64,000 nt of DNA, taken from contig NZ_JABDRI010000018.1 in the NCBI RefSeq assembly GCF_013041805.1, forward strand, positions 29,653 to 93,652, given 5' to 3'. A program made the translations under genes and the position numbers. The DNA is from Lutibacter sp. Lineage in GTDB: Bacteria; Bacteroidota; Bacteroidia; Flavobacteriales; Flavobacteriaceae. Position 1 is the stretch's first letter, and every line of letters begins with the position of its first letter. Below, one piece after another: positions 47,990 to 55,043 of the stretch. Below the pieces are notes generated by a model. The model had not been told where the DNA came from. It saw only the letters and a list, made by a program, of their open reading frames with translations, and made no database searches.

Positions 47990-48622
47990 TCAAAGATATG
48001 TTAAAAATTCATCTCTTGAAATTTCATCGGCACCTAAACTAGCTAAATGATTGTTATAAACTTGGCAATCTATTAATTTATAATACTCACTTTCCAATTT
48101 TTGAACTAGTTTAATAAATGCAAATTTTGAAGCATTACTCACTTTGCTAAACATGCTTTCTCCACAAAAAACAGTTCCTAAATCAATTCCATACAAACCA
48201 CCTACCAATTCATTTTCCTGCCATACTTCAACTGATTTTGCAATGCCCTTGTTATGCAAATTTATATAGGCTTGTTGCATTTCATCAGTAATCCAAGTTT
48301 CTCCTAGATCAGAAGATCTATAAATATGTTTACAGTTAGAAATTACTTCTGAAAAATTCTGGTTAAAAGTAACCCTAAAATCACCTCTGCGAATAACTTG
48401 TTTCATACTTTTTGAAATTTTCAAATCATTTGGAAACAGCACCATTCTAGGATTTGGACTATACCAAACAATTGGCTCTCCTTGATTATACCAAGGAAAA
48501 ATTCCACTTTTGTAAGCCAACATTAAACGTTCAACAGATAAGTCTCCTCCAATAGCCAATAATCCATCTTTATTTGCTAAATGAACTGGAGGAAACAACA
48601 ATTCTTTTGAAAGTAAATACAT
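47990..48622 (-). CDS. aat: Leucyl/phenylalanyl-tRNA--protein transferase
   Basis: Aat attaches Leu or Phe to proteins with N-terminal Arg or Lys and so marks them for ClpS/ClpAP under the N-end rule. The 210 residues show FPPVHLANKDGLLAIGGDL, WYSPNPRMVLFP and LVGGLYGIDLGTVFCGESMF, all diagnostic. A -7 box TATATTTG lies 13 bases before the ATG. Confidence 0.95.
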   Translation of the reverse strand: MYLLSKELLFPPVHLANKDGLLAIGGDLSVERLMLAYKSGIFPWYNQGEPIVWYSPNPRMVLFPNDLKISKSMKQVIRRGDFRVTFNQNFSEVISNCKHIYRSSDLGETWITDEMQQAYINLHNKGIAKSVEVWQENELVGGLYGIDLGTVFCGESMFSKVSNASKFAFIKLVQKLESEYYKLIDCQVYNNHLASLGADEISRDEFLTYL

Positions 48623-48634
48623 TGTGTTTTTTTA

Positions 48635-48642
48635 CAAATATA
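48635..48642 (-). promoter_or_regulatory. Candidate -7 box for aat
   Basis: The minus strand reads TATATTTG, a full consensus match, 12 bases before the aat ATG. No TTG lies at the usual -33 distance, which falls in the terminator of the preceding gene. The leader would be very short. Confidence 0.45.
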
Positions 48643-48651
48643 ATTAAACAA

Positions 48652-48683
48652 AAAAAGAGAAAAGCTTATGCTTTTCTCTTTTT
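48652..48683. terminator. Terminator after the DUF3127 gene
   Basis: AAAAAGAGAAAAGC, loop TTAT, GCTTTTCTCTTTTT is a perfect 14-bp stem. It stands 20 bases past the DUF3127 stop on the minus strand and before aat, separating the two units. Confidence 0.9.
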
Positions 48684-48703
48684 AAAATTTCAAAAAAATT
48701 TAC

Positions 48704-49078
48704 TTAAAAAGGTAAATCATCTGGTTCACTATCGTTCAAATCAGATGTAGTCTCTAAATTATCTAATGGTGCCATAGGAGGAGCTCCTGCAGAACCTTCC
48801 GGTTGATTAGCTTCAATTCTCCATCCTTGGATAGAGTTAAAATAGACCGCTTTCCCTTCAGGATTAATCCATTCTCTACCTCTTAAGTTTATAGAAACTT
48901 TTACATCTTGTCCAACTTGGTAACTATCTAATAAGTCACATTTGTCTTGTACAAATTCAACCATTAACATTTGTGGATATTGCTCGTTAGTTGTAACAAC
49001 CATTTCTCTTTTTCTAAAACCACTTGCACCAAATGTTTTAGTCTCATCAATTTTTTTAATTTTTCCTGTAATTTCCAT
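48704..49078 (-). CDS. DUF3127 OB-fold protein with SSB-like acidic tail
   Basis: A 124-residue protein of the DUF3127 family, which is found in Bacteroidota. Residues 1-90 read as a small beta-rich OB-like domain (EITGKIKKIDETKTFG, KVSINLRGREW). It then has a low-complexity Gly/Pro/Ala linker and an acidic end, DSEPDDLPF. That architecture and tip strongly resemble single-stranded DNA-binding protein, whose C-terminal DDxxPF recruits repair proteins. ssDNA binding is an inference. It follows the flavin reductase gene after 9 bases. Confidence 0.82.
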   Translation of the reverse strand: MEITGKIKKIDETKTFGASGFRKREMVVTTNEQYPQMLMVEFVQDKCDLLDSYQVGQDVKVSINLRGREWINPEGKAVYFNSIQGWRIEANQPEGSAGAPPMAPLDNLETTSDLNDSEPDDLPF

Positions 49079-49087
49079 ATTTCAAAA

Positions 49088-49948
49088 TTAGTTCATTAAA
49101 AGTACTTTCCAAGCACTTTCTACATCATTTTTTTCTAAAAATGTTTTAGCAAATGTATGTTTTTTTAGAGTATTATCCCCAATGTTTTGTGAATGTTCTT
49201 TTGCAAACTTATTAACATCATTTTCTGAAGGTATTGCCTCAATATTTCCTAACATTCCTAAATCATTCCCTGTTAAAATACTACTATTTCTAATTTCTTC
49301 TGGAATAGCATCAACACCAATTCCTAAACTAGATAATGGTTTTGGTATCTCAAAAAATCCTTCCTTCGCTCTTGAATAAAAACTACCTCCTGCCCTTGCA
49401 ACCAAATCTAATTTTTTTTGATCAATAGCCCCACTTCCGTCTAAAAAATCTTCTTCAATATGTATTTTTACAACTTTACAAATTATTAAATTTCCTGCGC
49501 CACCTTCCTCTCCAAGTTCAATCACTTGGTTTACCTTACATTCAAACTGAACTGGAGATTCTGAAACCCTGTAAGGTGTCACTTTTTCTGAAGTTAGCAT
49601 AGTAAAACCCGCTTTATCAAATTCATTTACTCCTTGAGGATATTCAGTACTTGATAGCGACATTTGTTGAACCATATTATAATTTACAACATTGATTACA
49701 ACTTCTTTAGTCGCTTTTACATTTTCTAATGTATGTTTTGTTGTATTATCACGCACTCTACGTGCTGGTGAAAATATTAAGATTGGTGGGTTAGCACTAA
49801 ATACATTGAAAAAACTAAACGGAGATAAATTTGGAGCTCCTTCATTATCAATTGTACTCGCTAATGCTATTGGTCTAGGAGCAACAGCACTTAATAAATA
49901 GCCATGTAATTTAGCCGTTGAAATATCTTTTGGATTTATACTAAGCAT
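49088..49948 (-). CDS. Flavin reductase-like FMN-binding protein
   Basis: A 286-residue flavoprotein of the flavin reductase-like (split-barrel) family. The FMN region is seen in AVAPRPIALASTIDNEGAPN and SPFSFFNVFSANPP, with the following HTLENVKATKEVVIN. The first 200 residues form the barrel, and the remaining 85 are an extra helical tail. The partner and substrate are unknown. It has a -7 box TATATTTG upstream and is followed by DUF3127. Confidence 0.87.
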   Translation of the reverse strand: MLSINPKDISTAKLHGYLLSAVAPRPIALASTIDNEGAPNLSPFSFFNVFSANPPILIFSPARRVRDNTTKHTLENVKATKEVVINVVNYNMVQQMSLSSTEYPQGVNEFDKAGFTMLTSEKVTPYRVSESPVQFECKVNQVIELGEEGGAGNLIICKVVKIHIEEDFLDGSGAIDQKKLDLVARAGGSFYSRAKEGFFEIPKPLSSLGIGVDAIPEEIRNSSILTGNDLGMLGNIEAIPSENDVNKFAKEHSQNIGDNTLKKHTFAKTFLEKNDVESAWKVLLMN

Positions 49949-49963
49949 TCATTTGATTTTTAA

Positions 49964-49971
49964 CAAATATA
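49964..49971 (-). promoter_or_regulatory. Candidate -7 box for the flavin reductase-DUF3127 unit
   Basis: The minus strand reads TATATTTG about 15 bases before the ATG at 49948. A -33 TTG is not seen at normal distance, so only half of the promoter is supported. Confidence 0.45.
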
Positions 49972-50029
49972 AATAATTAAGCTTATAAATAATATCGAAT
50001 ATAATTTTAAGTTATATCAACATAAATTC

Positions 50030-50037
50030 TATATTTG
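50030..50037 (+). promoter_or_regulatory. Candidate -7 box overlapping the histidine kinase start region
   Basis: TATATTTG ends only 4 bases before the ATG at 50042. If used, transcription would begin at or near the start codon and give a leaderless mRNA. No -33 TTG is seen, so this is tentative. Confidence 0.35.
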
Positions 50038-50041
50038 AATA

Positions 50042-51196
50042 ATGGCTTCACAAAAAAACTCACAAATTATTAGATGGGCTGTAATAATAACTTCTTTTAT
50101 TATAGTAGCGCTTATTTTGTGGAATACTTATGACTTTTTTCAAAAGTTTAAAAGCGAAGAACGTTCTAAAATGGAAATTTTAGCAAAAGCCTATGAACGA
50201 TTTAGTAGTGCAGATTTAGATGCTGAAATTTCTTTAGAATCTAAAATTATAGGTAATAATCATAACATTCCAATGATTATCACAACAGAAAAAGATAGCA
50301 TTACGGAATGGTCTAATTTAGACGTTGAAAAATCAAAACAGTCTTCATTTTTATTGAAACAGCTTTCAATAATGAAGAGTCAAAACAAGCCTATTGTTAT
50401 TAGTTATATGGCTAATAATGAGAACATCATTTTAAATATTTATTATCGAGATTCTGATTTATTAACAAAACTAAAATACTATCCGGTTGCCTTAATTCTA
50501 ATATTAGTGCTATTTGCAAGTGTTATCTATTTGTTTTTTAAATCGAATAAAGTAGCAGAACAAAATAAGCTTTGGACAGGAATGGCTAAAGAAACTGCAC
50601 ATCAAATTGGAACTCCATTGTCTTCTCTTTTAGGTTGGATTGAAATATTAAGATTAGAAAATACTGATGAAAATACCGTTAAGGAAATTGAGAATGATGT
50701 TTTTAGACTGAACACAATTGCCGAACGATTTTCAAAGATTGGTTCAGTTCCGAAATTGAAAAAATTAGATATTGTTTACGTTACTAATACTTCCTTTGAG
50801 TATCTAAAATCAAGAAGTTCTAAACAAGTTGAATTTACTTTTATAGCTCCTAAAAAAGAAATTTTAGTCCAAATAAATCAACAGCTATTTAGTTGGGTAA
50901 TAGAAAATTTGGTTAAAAATGCAATTGATGCAATGGAAGGAAAAGGAAAAATAAAACTTCAAATTTCTGAAGAAGAAACAAATGTATTACTAACTATCAC
51001 AGATAATGGAAAAGGAATTTCTAAAAATTTACAGCAAAAAATATTCTCCCCGGGATATACTACAAAAAAACGTGGTTGGGGACTAGGATTATCATTGGCG
51101 CAAAGAATTATTCAAGACTACCATAATGGAAAAATTTCAGTGTTAAAATCTGAAATAAACAAAGGCACAACCTTTCTAATTACATTAAAAAAATAG
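50042..51196 (+). CDS. Membrane sensor histidine kinase, orphan
   Basis: A 384-residue histidine kinase with two membrane spans (about 11-29 and 147-166) enclosing an about 115-residue periplasmic sensor region with no recognised domain. There is no HAMP or PAS domain. The dimerisation box WTGMAKETAHQIGTPLSSLL has phospho-acceptor His187 and lacks the common HELRTP form, with HQIGTP as in NtrB/ZraS-like kinases. The N box ENLVKNAIDAM, the G1 box DNGKGIS and GLGLSLAQRI are intact. No response regulator lies nearby. Its stop is 2 bases from the convergent HIT gene. Confidence 0.92.
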   Translation: MASQKNSQIIRWAVIITSFIIVALILWNTYDFFQKFKSEERSKMEILAKAYERFSSADLDAEISLESKIIGNNHNIPMIITTEKDSITEWSNLDVEKSKQSSFLLKQLSIMKSQNKPIVISYMANNENIILNIYYRDSDLLTKLKYYPVALILILVLFASVIYLFFKSNKVAEQNKLWTGMAKETAHQIGTPLSSLLGWIEILRLENTDENTVKEIENDVFRLNTIAERFSKIGSVPKLKKLDIVYVTNTSFEYLKSRSSKQVEFTFIAPKKEILVQINQQLFSWVIENLVKNAIDAMEGKGKIKLQISEEETNVLLTITDNGKGISKNLQQKIFSPGYTTKKRGWGLGLSLAQRIIQDYHNGKISVLKSEINKGTTFLITLKK

Positions 51197-51198
51197 TG

Positions 51199-51585
51199 TT
51201 ATATATTTTCAGCAATTGCTTTGGCAACTGCTTCAAAATCGCTTGGTTCTAAAGTTACTTTTTTAATAAATTGAATATCCTCCATTTTCTGCAAAGGAAT
51301 CAAATGAACGTGAACATGAGGAACTTCAAGTCCAATTACACTCATACCAATTCGTTCACAAGGAATTACTTTTTCCATAGCTAAGGCTATTTTACGCGAA
51401 AAACTCATTAAGCCATTGTATAATTCTTCATCTAAATCAAACAGTTTATTAACTTCTTTTTTTGGTACAACCAAAGTATGTCCTTTTGCATTTGGATTGA
51501 TATCTAAAAAAGCATAAAAATGTTCATTTTCAGCTACTTTGTAGGAAGGTATTTCACCTTTTATTATTTTAGTAAATATTGACAT
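51199..51585 (-). CDS. HIT-family nucleotide hydrolase
   Basis: A 128-residue histidine-triad protein with the active-site motif HVHVHLIPL. Relatives hydrolyse nucleoside phosphoramidates or adenylylated lysine. The N-terminal FTKIIKGEIPSYKVAENE is the usual HINT-type start. It is downstream of greA and could be cotranscribed only if the terminator between them is passed. Confidence 0.93.
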   Translation of the reverse strand: MSIFTKIIKGEIPSYKVAENEHFYAFLDINPNAKGHTLVVPKKEVNKLFDLDEELYNGLMSFSRKIALAMEKVIPCERIGMSVIGLEVPHVHVHLIPLQKMEDIQFIKKVTLEPSDFEAVAKAIAENI

Positions 51586-51609
51586 TTTCTATTTTTAATC
51601 AAAAATAAG

Positions 51610-51644
51610 AAACCCTTTTCAATTAAAAAACTGAAAAGGGTTTT
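51610..51644 (-). terminator. Terminator after greA
   Basis: AAACCCTTTTCA pairs with TGAAAAGGGTTT over 12 bp with a 10-base loop. T-rich tracts on both sides fit an intrinsic terminator, in the 78-base gap between greA and the HIT gene on the same strand. Confidence 0.85.
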
Positions 51645-51663
51645 ACTATTATTTTCAATATTT

Positions 51664-52140
51664 TTAACTTCTCGAAATTTCTAATATTTCAAAATTCATT
51701 ACTCCACTCGGCACTTGAATTTCGGCAATATCTCCAACGGTTAATCCAAGTAACCCTTTTCCTATTGGTGAATTAACAGATAGTTTTCCTTCTTTTATAT
51801 TTGTTTCAGAATCTGCTACCAATGTATAGGTGAATTCCATATTATTGGTTGTGTTTTTAATTTTCACAATTGAGTGTATCAATATTTTAGAAGTATCTAA
51901 AAGTGATTCATCAATAATTCTAGCATTAGAAACTACTTCTTTTAATTTTGCTATTTTTAATTCTAAATGTGATTGTTCTTCTTTTGCTGCATGATACTCT
52001 GCGTTTTCACTTAAATCACCCTTATCTCTTGCTTCAGCAATATCATTACTAACTCTAGGGCGCTCAACATGTTCTAAATGCTCTAACTCTTTCTTGAGTT
52101 TTTTCATTCCTTCAGCTGAATAGTACGAAATTTTACTCAT
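51664..52140 (-). CDS. greA: Transcription elongation factor GreA
   Basis: GreA enters the secondary channel of RNA polymerase and triggers cleavage of backtracked RNA. The 158 residues have an N-terminal coiled coil with the acidic tip (EARDKGDLSENAEYHAAKEE) and a C-terminal FKBP-like domain (SPIGKGLLGLTVGD). Length and layout are typical. Confidence 0.96.
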   Translation of the reverse strand: MSKISYYSAEGMKKLKKELEHLEHVERPRVSNDIAEARDKGDLSENAEYHAAKEEQSHLELKIAKLKEVVSNARIIDESLLDTSKILIHSIVKIKNTTNNMEFTYTLVADSETNIKEGKLSVNSPIGKGLLGLTVGDIAEIQVPSGVMNFEILEISRS

Positions 52141-52260
52141 AACTTATCATTTTAATAAATACAAAAAATCTCAAAACTGATAACAGAATGAGATTTGATA
52201 CAAATGTACAAAATATTTGTAAATTGCAGTCATTTACAACTAAACTTCATTTTTATAACT

Positions 52261-52677
52261 ATGCGAAATAGTATTTTATTAGTAATACTTGTATTTCTTT
52301 TTTCTTGCGAAAAAAATGACACCAATGATATTTTACCTAATATATCGGTAAATGTTACAATAGATCTAAATTTACCTCAATATATTAATTTACAAACACC
52401 AACTGGATGGGCAGAAACCAGTGGAGGCCTTAGAGGTATATTAGTACTTAATACAGGACTTACACCTCTTTATAAAGCATATGAGAGAGCTTGCCCAAAC
52501 AATGATTGCTCTTCTCCAATGATTTTTGATGGAAGTTTAAAAATGAAGTGCTCTTGCGATAATAGCGAATATAGTATTATTGATGGCTCCCCACAAACAG
52601 CTGGAAATTTGCACTTTGCAAGAGAATATAGAGTAAATCAAATTAACCCTTCAACCATAAATATTACTAATTTTTAA
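52261..52677 (+). CDS. Rieske-like lipoprotein without histidine ligands
   Basis: The start at 52261 gives 138 residues beginning with a lipoprotein signal (MRNSILLVILVFLFSC, lipid Cys16). A longer frame upstream adds no signal-like sequence. The domain resembles a small Rieske fold: the first motif is ERACPNNDC (Cys78, Cys83) and the second KCSCDNSEYS (Cys97, Cys99). Canonical Rieske has CxH and CxxH. Here Asn80 and Asp100 stand in the His positions while all four Cys remain. It may bind a different metal centre or use only the disulfide. Function unknown. Confidence 0.75.
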   Translation: MRNSILLVILVFLFSCEKNDTNDILPNISVNVTIDLNLPQYINLQTPTGWAETSGGLRGILVLNTGLTPLYKAYERACPNNDCSSPMIFDGSLKMKCSCDNSEYSIIDGSPQTAGNLHFAREYRVNQINPSTINITNF

Positions 52678-52700
52678 CTTCTAAATTAAAAACAGATTGC

Positions 52701-52708
52701 TACTTTTG
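52701..52708 (+). promoter_or_regulatory. Candidate -7 box for purK-purE
   Basis: TACTTTTG matches TAnnTTTG. It overlaps a GTG that could be read as an upstream start of purK, which supports the later start at 52726. No -33 TTG was found at the usual spacing. Confidence 0.45.
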
Positions 52709-52725
52709 TGAAAAACCAACAAAAA

Positions 52726-53871
52726 GTGATAAACTATTTTTCTTCAAAATTTAAACTAGGTGTTTTAGGCGGCGGCCAGTTAGGTAAAATGCTACTTTCT
52801 GAAACTCAAAAATATGATATATATACATGTATTTTAGATGGTTCTTTGGAAGCGCCTTGTTCCCAAATTTGTAATGAATTTCACCATGGAGATTTACTCG
52901 ATTTTGAAACAGTATATACTTTTGGCAAAAAAGTTGACTTGTTAACCATTGAAATTGAACATGTTAATATTGATGCTCTTTTTAAACTTGAAGAAGAAGG
53001 ATTAGAAATTTATCCACAACCAAGCGTCTTACAAACAATTCAGCATAAAGGAAGACAGAAAGATTTTTTTGTAAAGCACGGAATTCCAACATCACCACAT
53101 AAAAGGTTTTCAACTCTTAATGAACTAAAAAATGAACCTATTTCATTTCCGTTTGTATGGAAGTCTGCTCAATTTGGCTATGATGGAACAGGTGTTAAAA
53201 TTGTAAAAACTCAAAATGATTTGGATGGGCTTGCAAATACAGCCTGTATTATTGAAGAATTAATTCCTTTCAAAAATGAGTTAGCAGTTATTGTTGCCAG
53301 AAATAAAGAAGGAGAAGTTAAAACTTACCCCGTTGTTGAAATGGAATTTCACCCAGAAGCTAACCAAGTTGAATATGTAATTTGCCCTGCAAGAATTTCA
53401 AATGAAGTTGCTAAAAAAGCGATAGATGTAGCCTTAAAAGTTGCTGAATCTTTTCAACATATTGGATTGTTAGCCGTTGAACTATTTCAAACAAAAAATG
53501 ATGAAATCTTAGTCAATGAAGTTGCTCCTCGTACTCACAATAGTGGTCATTTTAGCATTGAAGCGTCTTACACAAATCAATTTGAACAACATTTGCGAAG
53601 CATTTTAAACCTTCCTTTAGGAAATACTGCTAGTAAAGTTGCTGGAATTATGGTAAATTTGGTTGGTGAAGAAGGTTTTGCAGGAGATGTTGTTTATAAA
53701 AATATGAGTGAAATTTTAAAAATGGATAATGTTACACCTCATATTTATGGCAAAAAACAAACTAGACCTTTTAGAAAAATGGGTCATGTAACTGTGGTAA
53801 ATAATGATATAGCTGAAGCTAGAAAAATAGCAGAACAAGTTAAAAAAACTATTAGAGTAATTAGTAAATAA
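52726..53871 (+). CDS. purK: N5-carboxyaminoimidazole ribonucleotide synthase
   Basis: PurK uses ATP and bicarbonate to carboxylate AIR in purine synthesis. An ATP-grasp protein of 381 residues from the GTG at 52726 (MINYFSSKFKLGVLGGGQLG). A GTG at 52708 overlaps the promoter box. Seen are LGGGQLGKML, the ATP-grasp FVWKSAQFGYDGTG and EVAPRTHNSGH. It precedes purE by 7 bases. Confidence 0.94.
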   Translation: MINYFSSKFKLGVLGGGQLGKMLLSETQKYDIYTCILDGSLEAPCSQICNEFHHGDLLDFETVYTFGKKVDLLTIEIEHVNIDALFKLEEEGLEIYPQPSVLQTIQHKGRQKDFFVKHGIPTSPHKRFSTLNELKNEPISFPFVWKSAQFGYDGTGVKIVKTQNDLDGLANTACIIEELIPFKNELAVIVARNKEGEVKTYPVVEMEFHPEANQVEYVICPARISNEVAKKAIDVALKVAESFQHIGLLAVELFQTKNDEILVNEVAPRTHNSGHFSIEASYTNQFEQHLRSILNLPLGNTASKVAGIMVNLVGEEGFAGDVVYKNMSEILKMDNVTPHIYGKKQTRPFRKMGHVTVVNNDIAEARKIAEQVKKTIRVISK

Positions 53872-53878
53872 AATAAAA

Positions 53879-54370
53879 ATGAGTAAAGTAGGAATAATTA
53901 TGGGAAGTAATTCAGATCTTCCAATTATGCAACAAGCTGTTGATATTTTAAAGGAATTTAATATAGAAACTGAAGTTGACATAGTTTCTGCCCACAGAAC
54001 TCCTGAAAAATTATTTGATTACGCTAAAAATGCTCATACAAGAGGTATTTCAGTGATAATTGCTGGTGCTGGAGGCGCGGCACACTTACCAGGAATGGTA
54101 GCATCATTAAGCCCACTTCCTGTAATTGGAGTTCCTGTAAAATCTAGAAATTCAATTGATGGTTGGGATTCTATTTTATCAATTCTTCAAATGCCTGGAG
54201 GAGTTCCTGTTGCTACAGTTGCTTTAAATGGCGCCTTAAACGCAGGTATTTTGGCAGCACAAATTATTGGAAGTTCCAATAAAAATATACAAACAAAAGT
54301 TCTTGATTATAAAGAAAAATTAAAAACTAAAGTGCTAAAGGTAAATGACGATTTAAAAAAGAAACTATAA
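53879..54370 (+). CDS. purE: N5-carboxyaminoimidazole ribonucleotide mutase
   Basis: PurE moves the carboxylate made by PurK to form CAIR. The 163 residues begin MSKVGIIMGSNSDLPIM and contain VSAHRTPEKL with the catalytic His and AGAGGAAHLPGM. Class I PurE, consistent with the adjacent purK. Its last 6 bases overlap the end of an antisense micro-ORF. Confidence 0.96.
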   Translation: MSKVGIIMGSNSDLPIMQQAVDILKEFNIETEVDIVSAHRTPEKLFDYAKNAHTRGISVIIAGAGGAAHLPGMVASLSPLPVIGVPVKSRNSIDGWDSILSILQMPGGVPVATVALNGALNAGILAAQIIGSSNKNIQTKVLDYKEKLKTKVLKVNDDLKKKL

Positions 54371-54535
54371 TTGTACTCTTTTTATAAAAGTAACCATTTC
54401 TCCTTTGCTGTTTTTATATTGAAACTTTGGAGTCAATGTATTAATATCAAATTTATTTTTTGTGCCATTGGCTTTTTCAAAATTAAAATTTGATTTTCTT
54501 CTTTTTGAATTATTAAATACTGTTGCTAAACTCAT
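54365..54535 (-). CDS. Micro-ORF A, basic 56-residue protein
   Basis: A 56-codon ORF on the minus strand (ATG 54535, TAG 54365) whose 3' end overlaps purE by 6 bases. It is Lys/Asn-rich, without membrane segment. Its C-terminal half, INTLTPKFQYKNSKGEMV, is nearly the same as that of the neighbouring micro-ORF B (INTLSPKFNYKNNKGEIV): 14 of 18 residues identical and the four differences conservative. That a short AT-rich frame keeps such similarity in two copies argues that both are real genes. No family is recognised. Confidence 0.55.
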   Translation of the reverse strand: MSLATVFNNSKRRKSNFNFEKANGTKNKFDINTLTPKFQYKNSKGEMVTFIKRVQL

Positions 54536-54677
54536 AACTTAGAAAAATTTTAAACTTTGGGAACACTTTATAAACGTTATTATAAAAATTTAGTATACTT
54601 ATTCTTAAAAAATTATACTATTTATAATCGCTAATTTTGGTTTGGTGTTTAGAGTGAATACATTTTTAAAAAACAAC

Positions 54678-54872
54678 TTAAAATAAGATGTTATTTTTGG
54701 GAGCAACAATTTCTCCTTTGTTGTTTTTATAATTAAACTTAGGGCTAAGTGTATTTATAATATACTTTTTAACTTTATTCTTATCATTTCTATTCACAAC
54801 TTTATTATTTTTATTCATTATTTCTGCTAATAACTCTTTCAAATAATTTTCTTGAAATAATGTAGGGTGCAT
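54678..54872 (-). CDS. Micro-ORF B, basic 64-residue protein
   Basis: A 64-codon ORF upstream of micro-ORF A on the same strand, separated from it by 142 bases. The first half (MHPTLFQENYLKELLAEIMN) could be one helix, then a Lys/Asn-rich linker, and the second half shares the motif TL-PKF-YKN-KGE-V with micro-ORF A. No signal or membrane segment. The 171 bases between its start and the divergent peptidase gene show no clear TAnnTTTG box. Function unknown. Confidence 0.55.
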   Translation of the reverse strand: MHPTLFQENYLKELLAEIMNKNNKVVNRNDKNKVKKYIINTLSPKFNYKNNKGEIVAPKNNILF

Positions 54873-55043
54873 ACTAATTCTATTTATTAAATTATGATTT
54901 TAAACAATAAATAATGTTCCTGTGCTTTTTTAAACGGTACATCCATTTTATACTGTTGTATAATTTTATGACACTCAACAACTAAAAAAGTCACTATATG
55001 TAATATCTTTACAAAAAAATAACTTCAATATTCATCAATAAAA

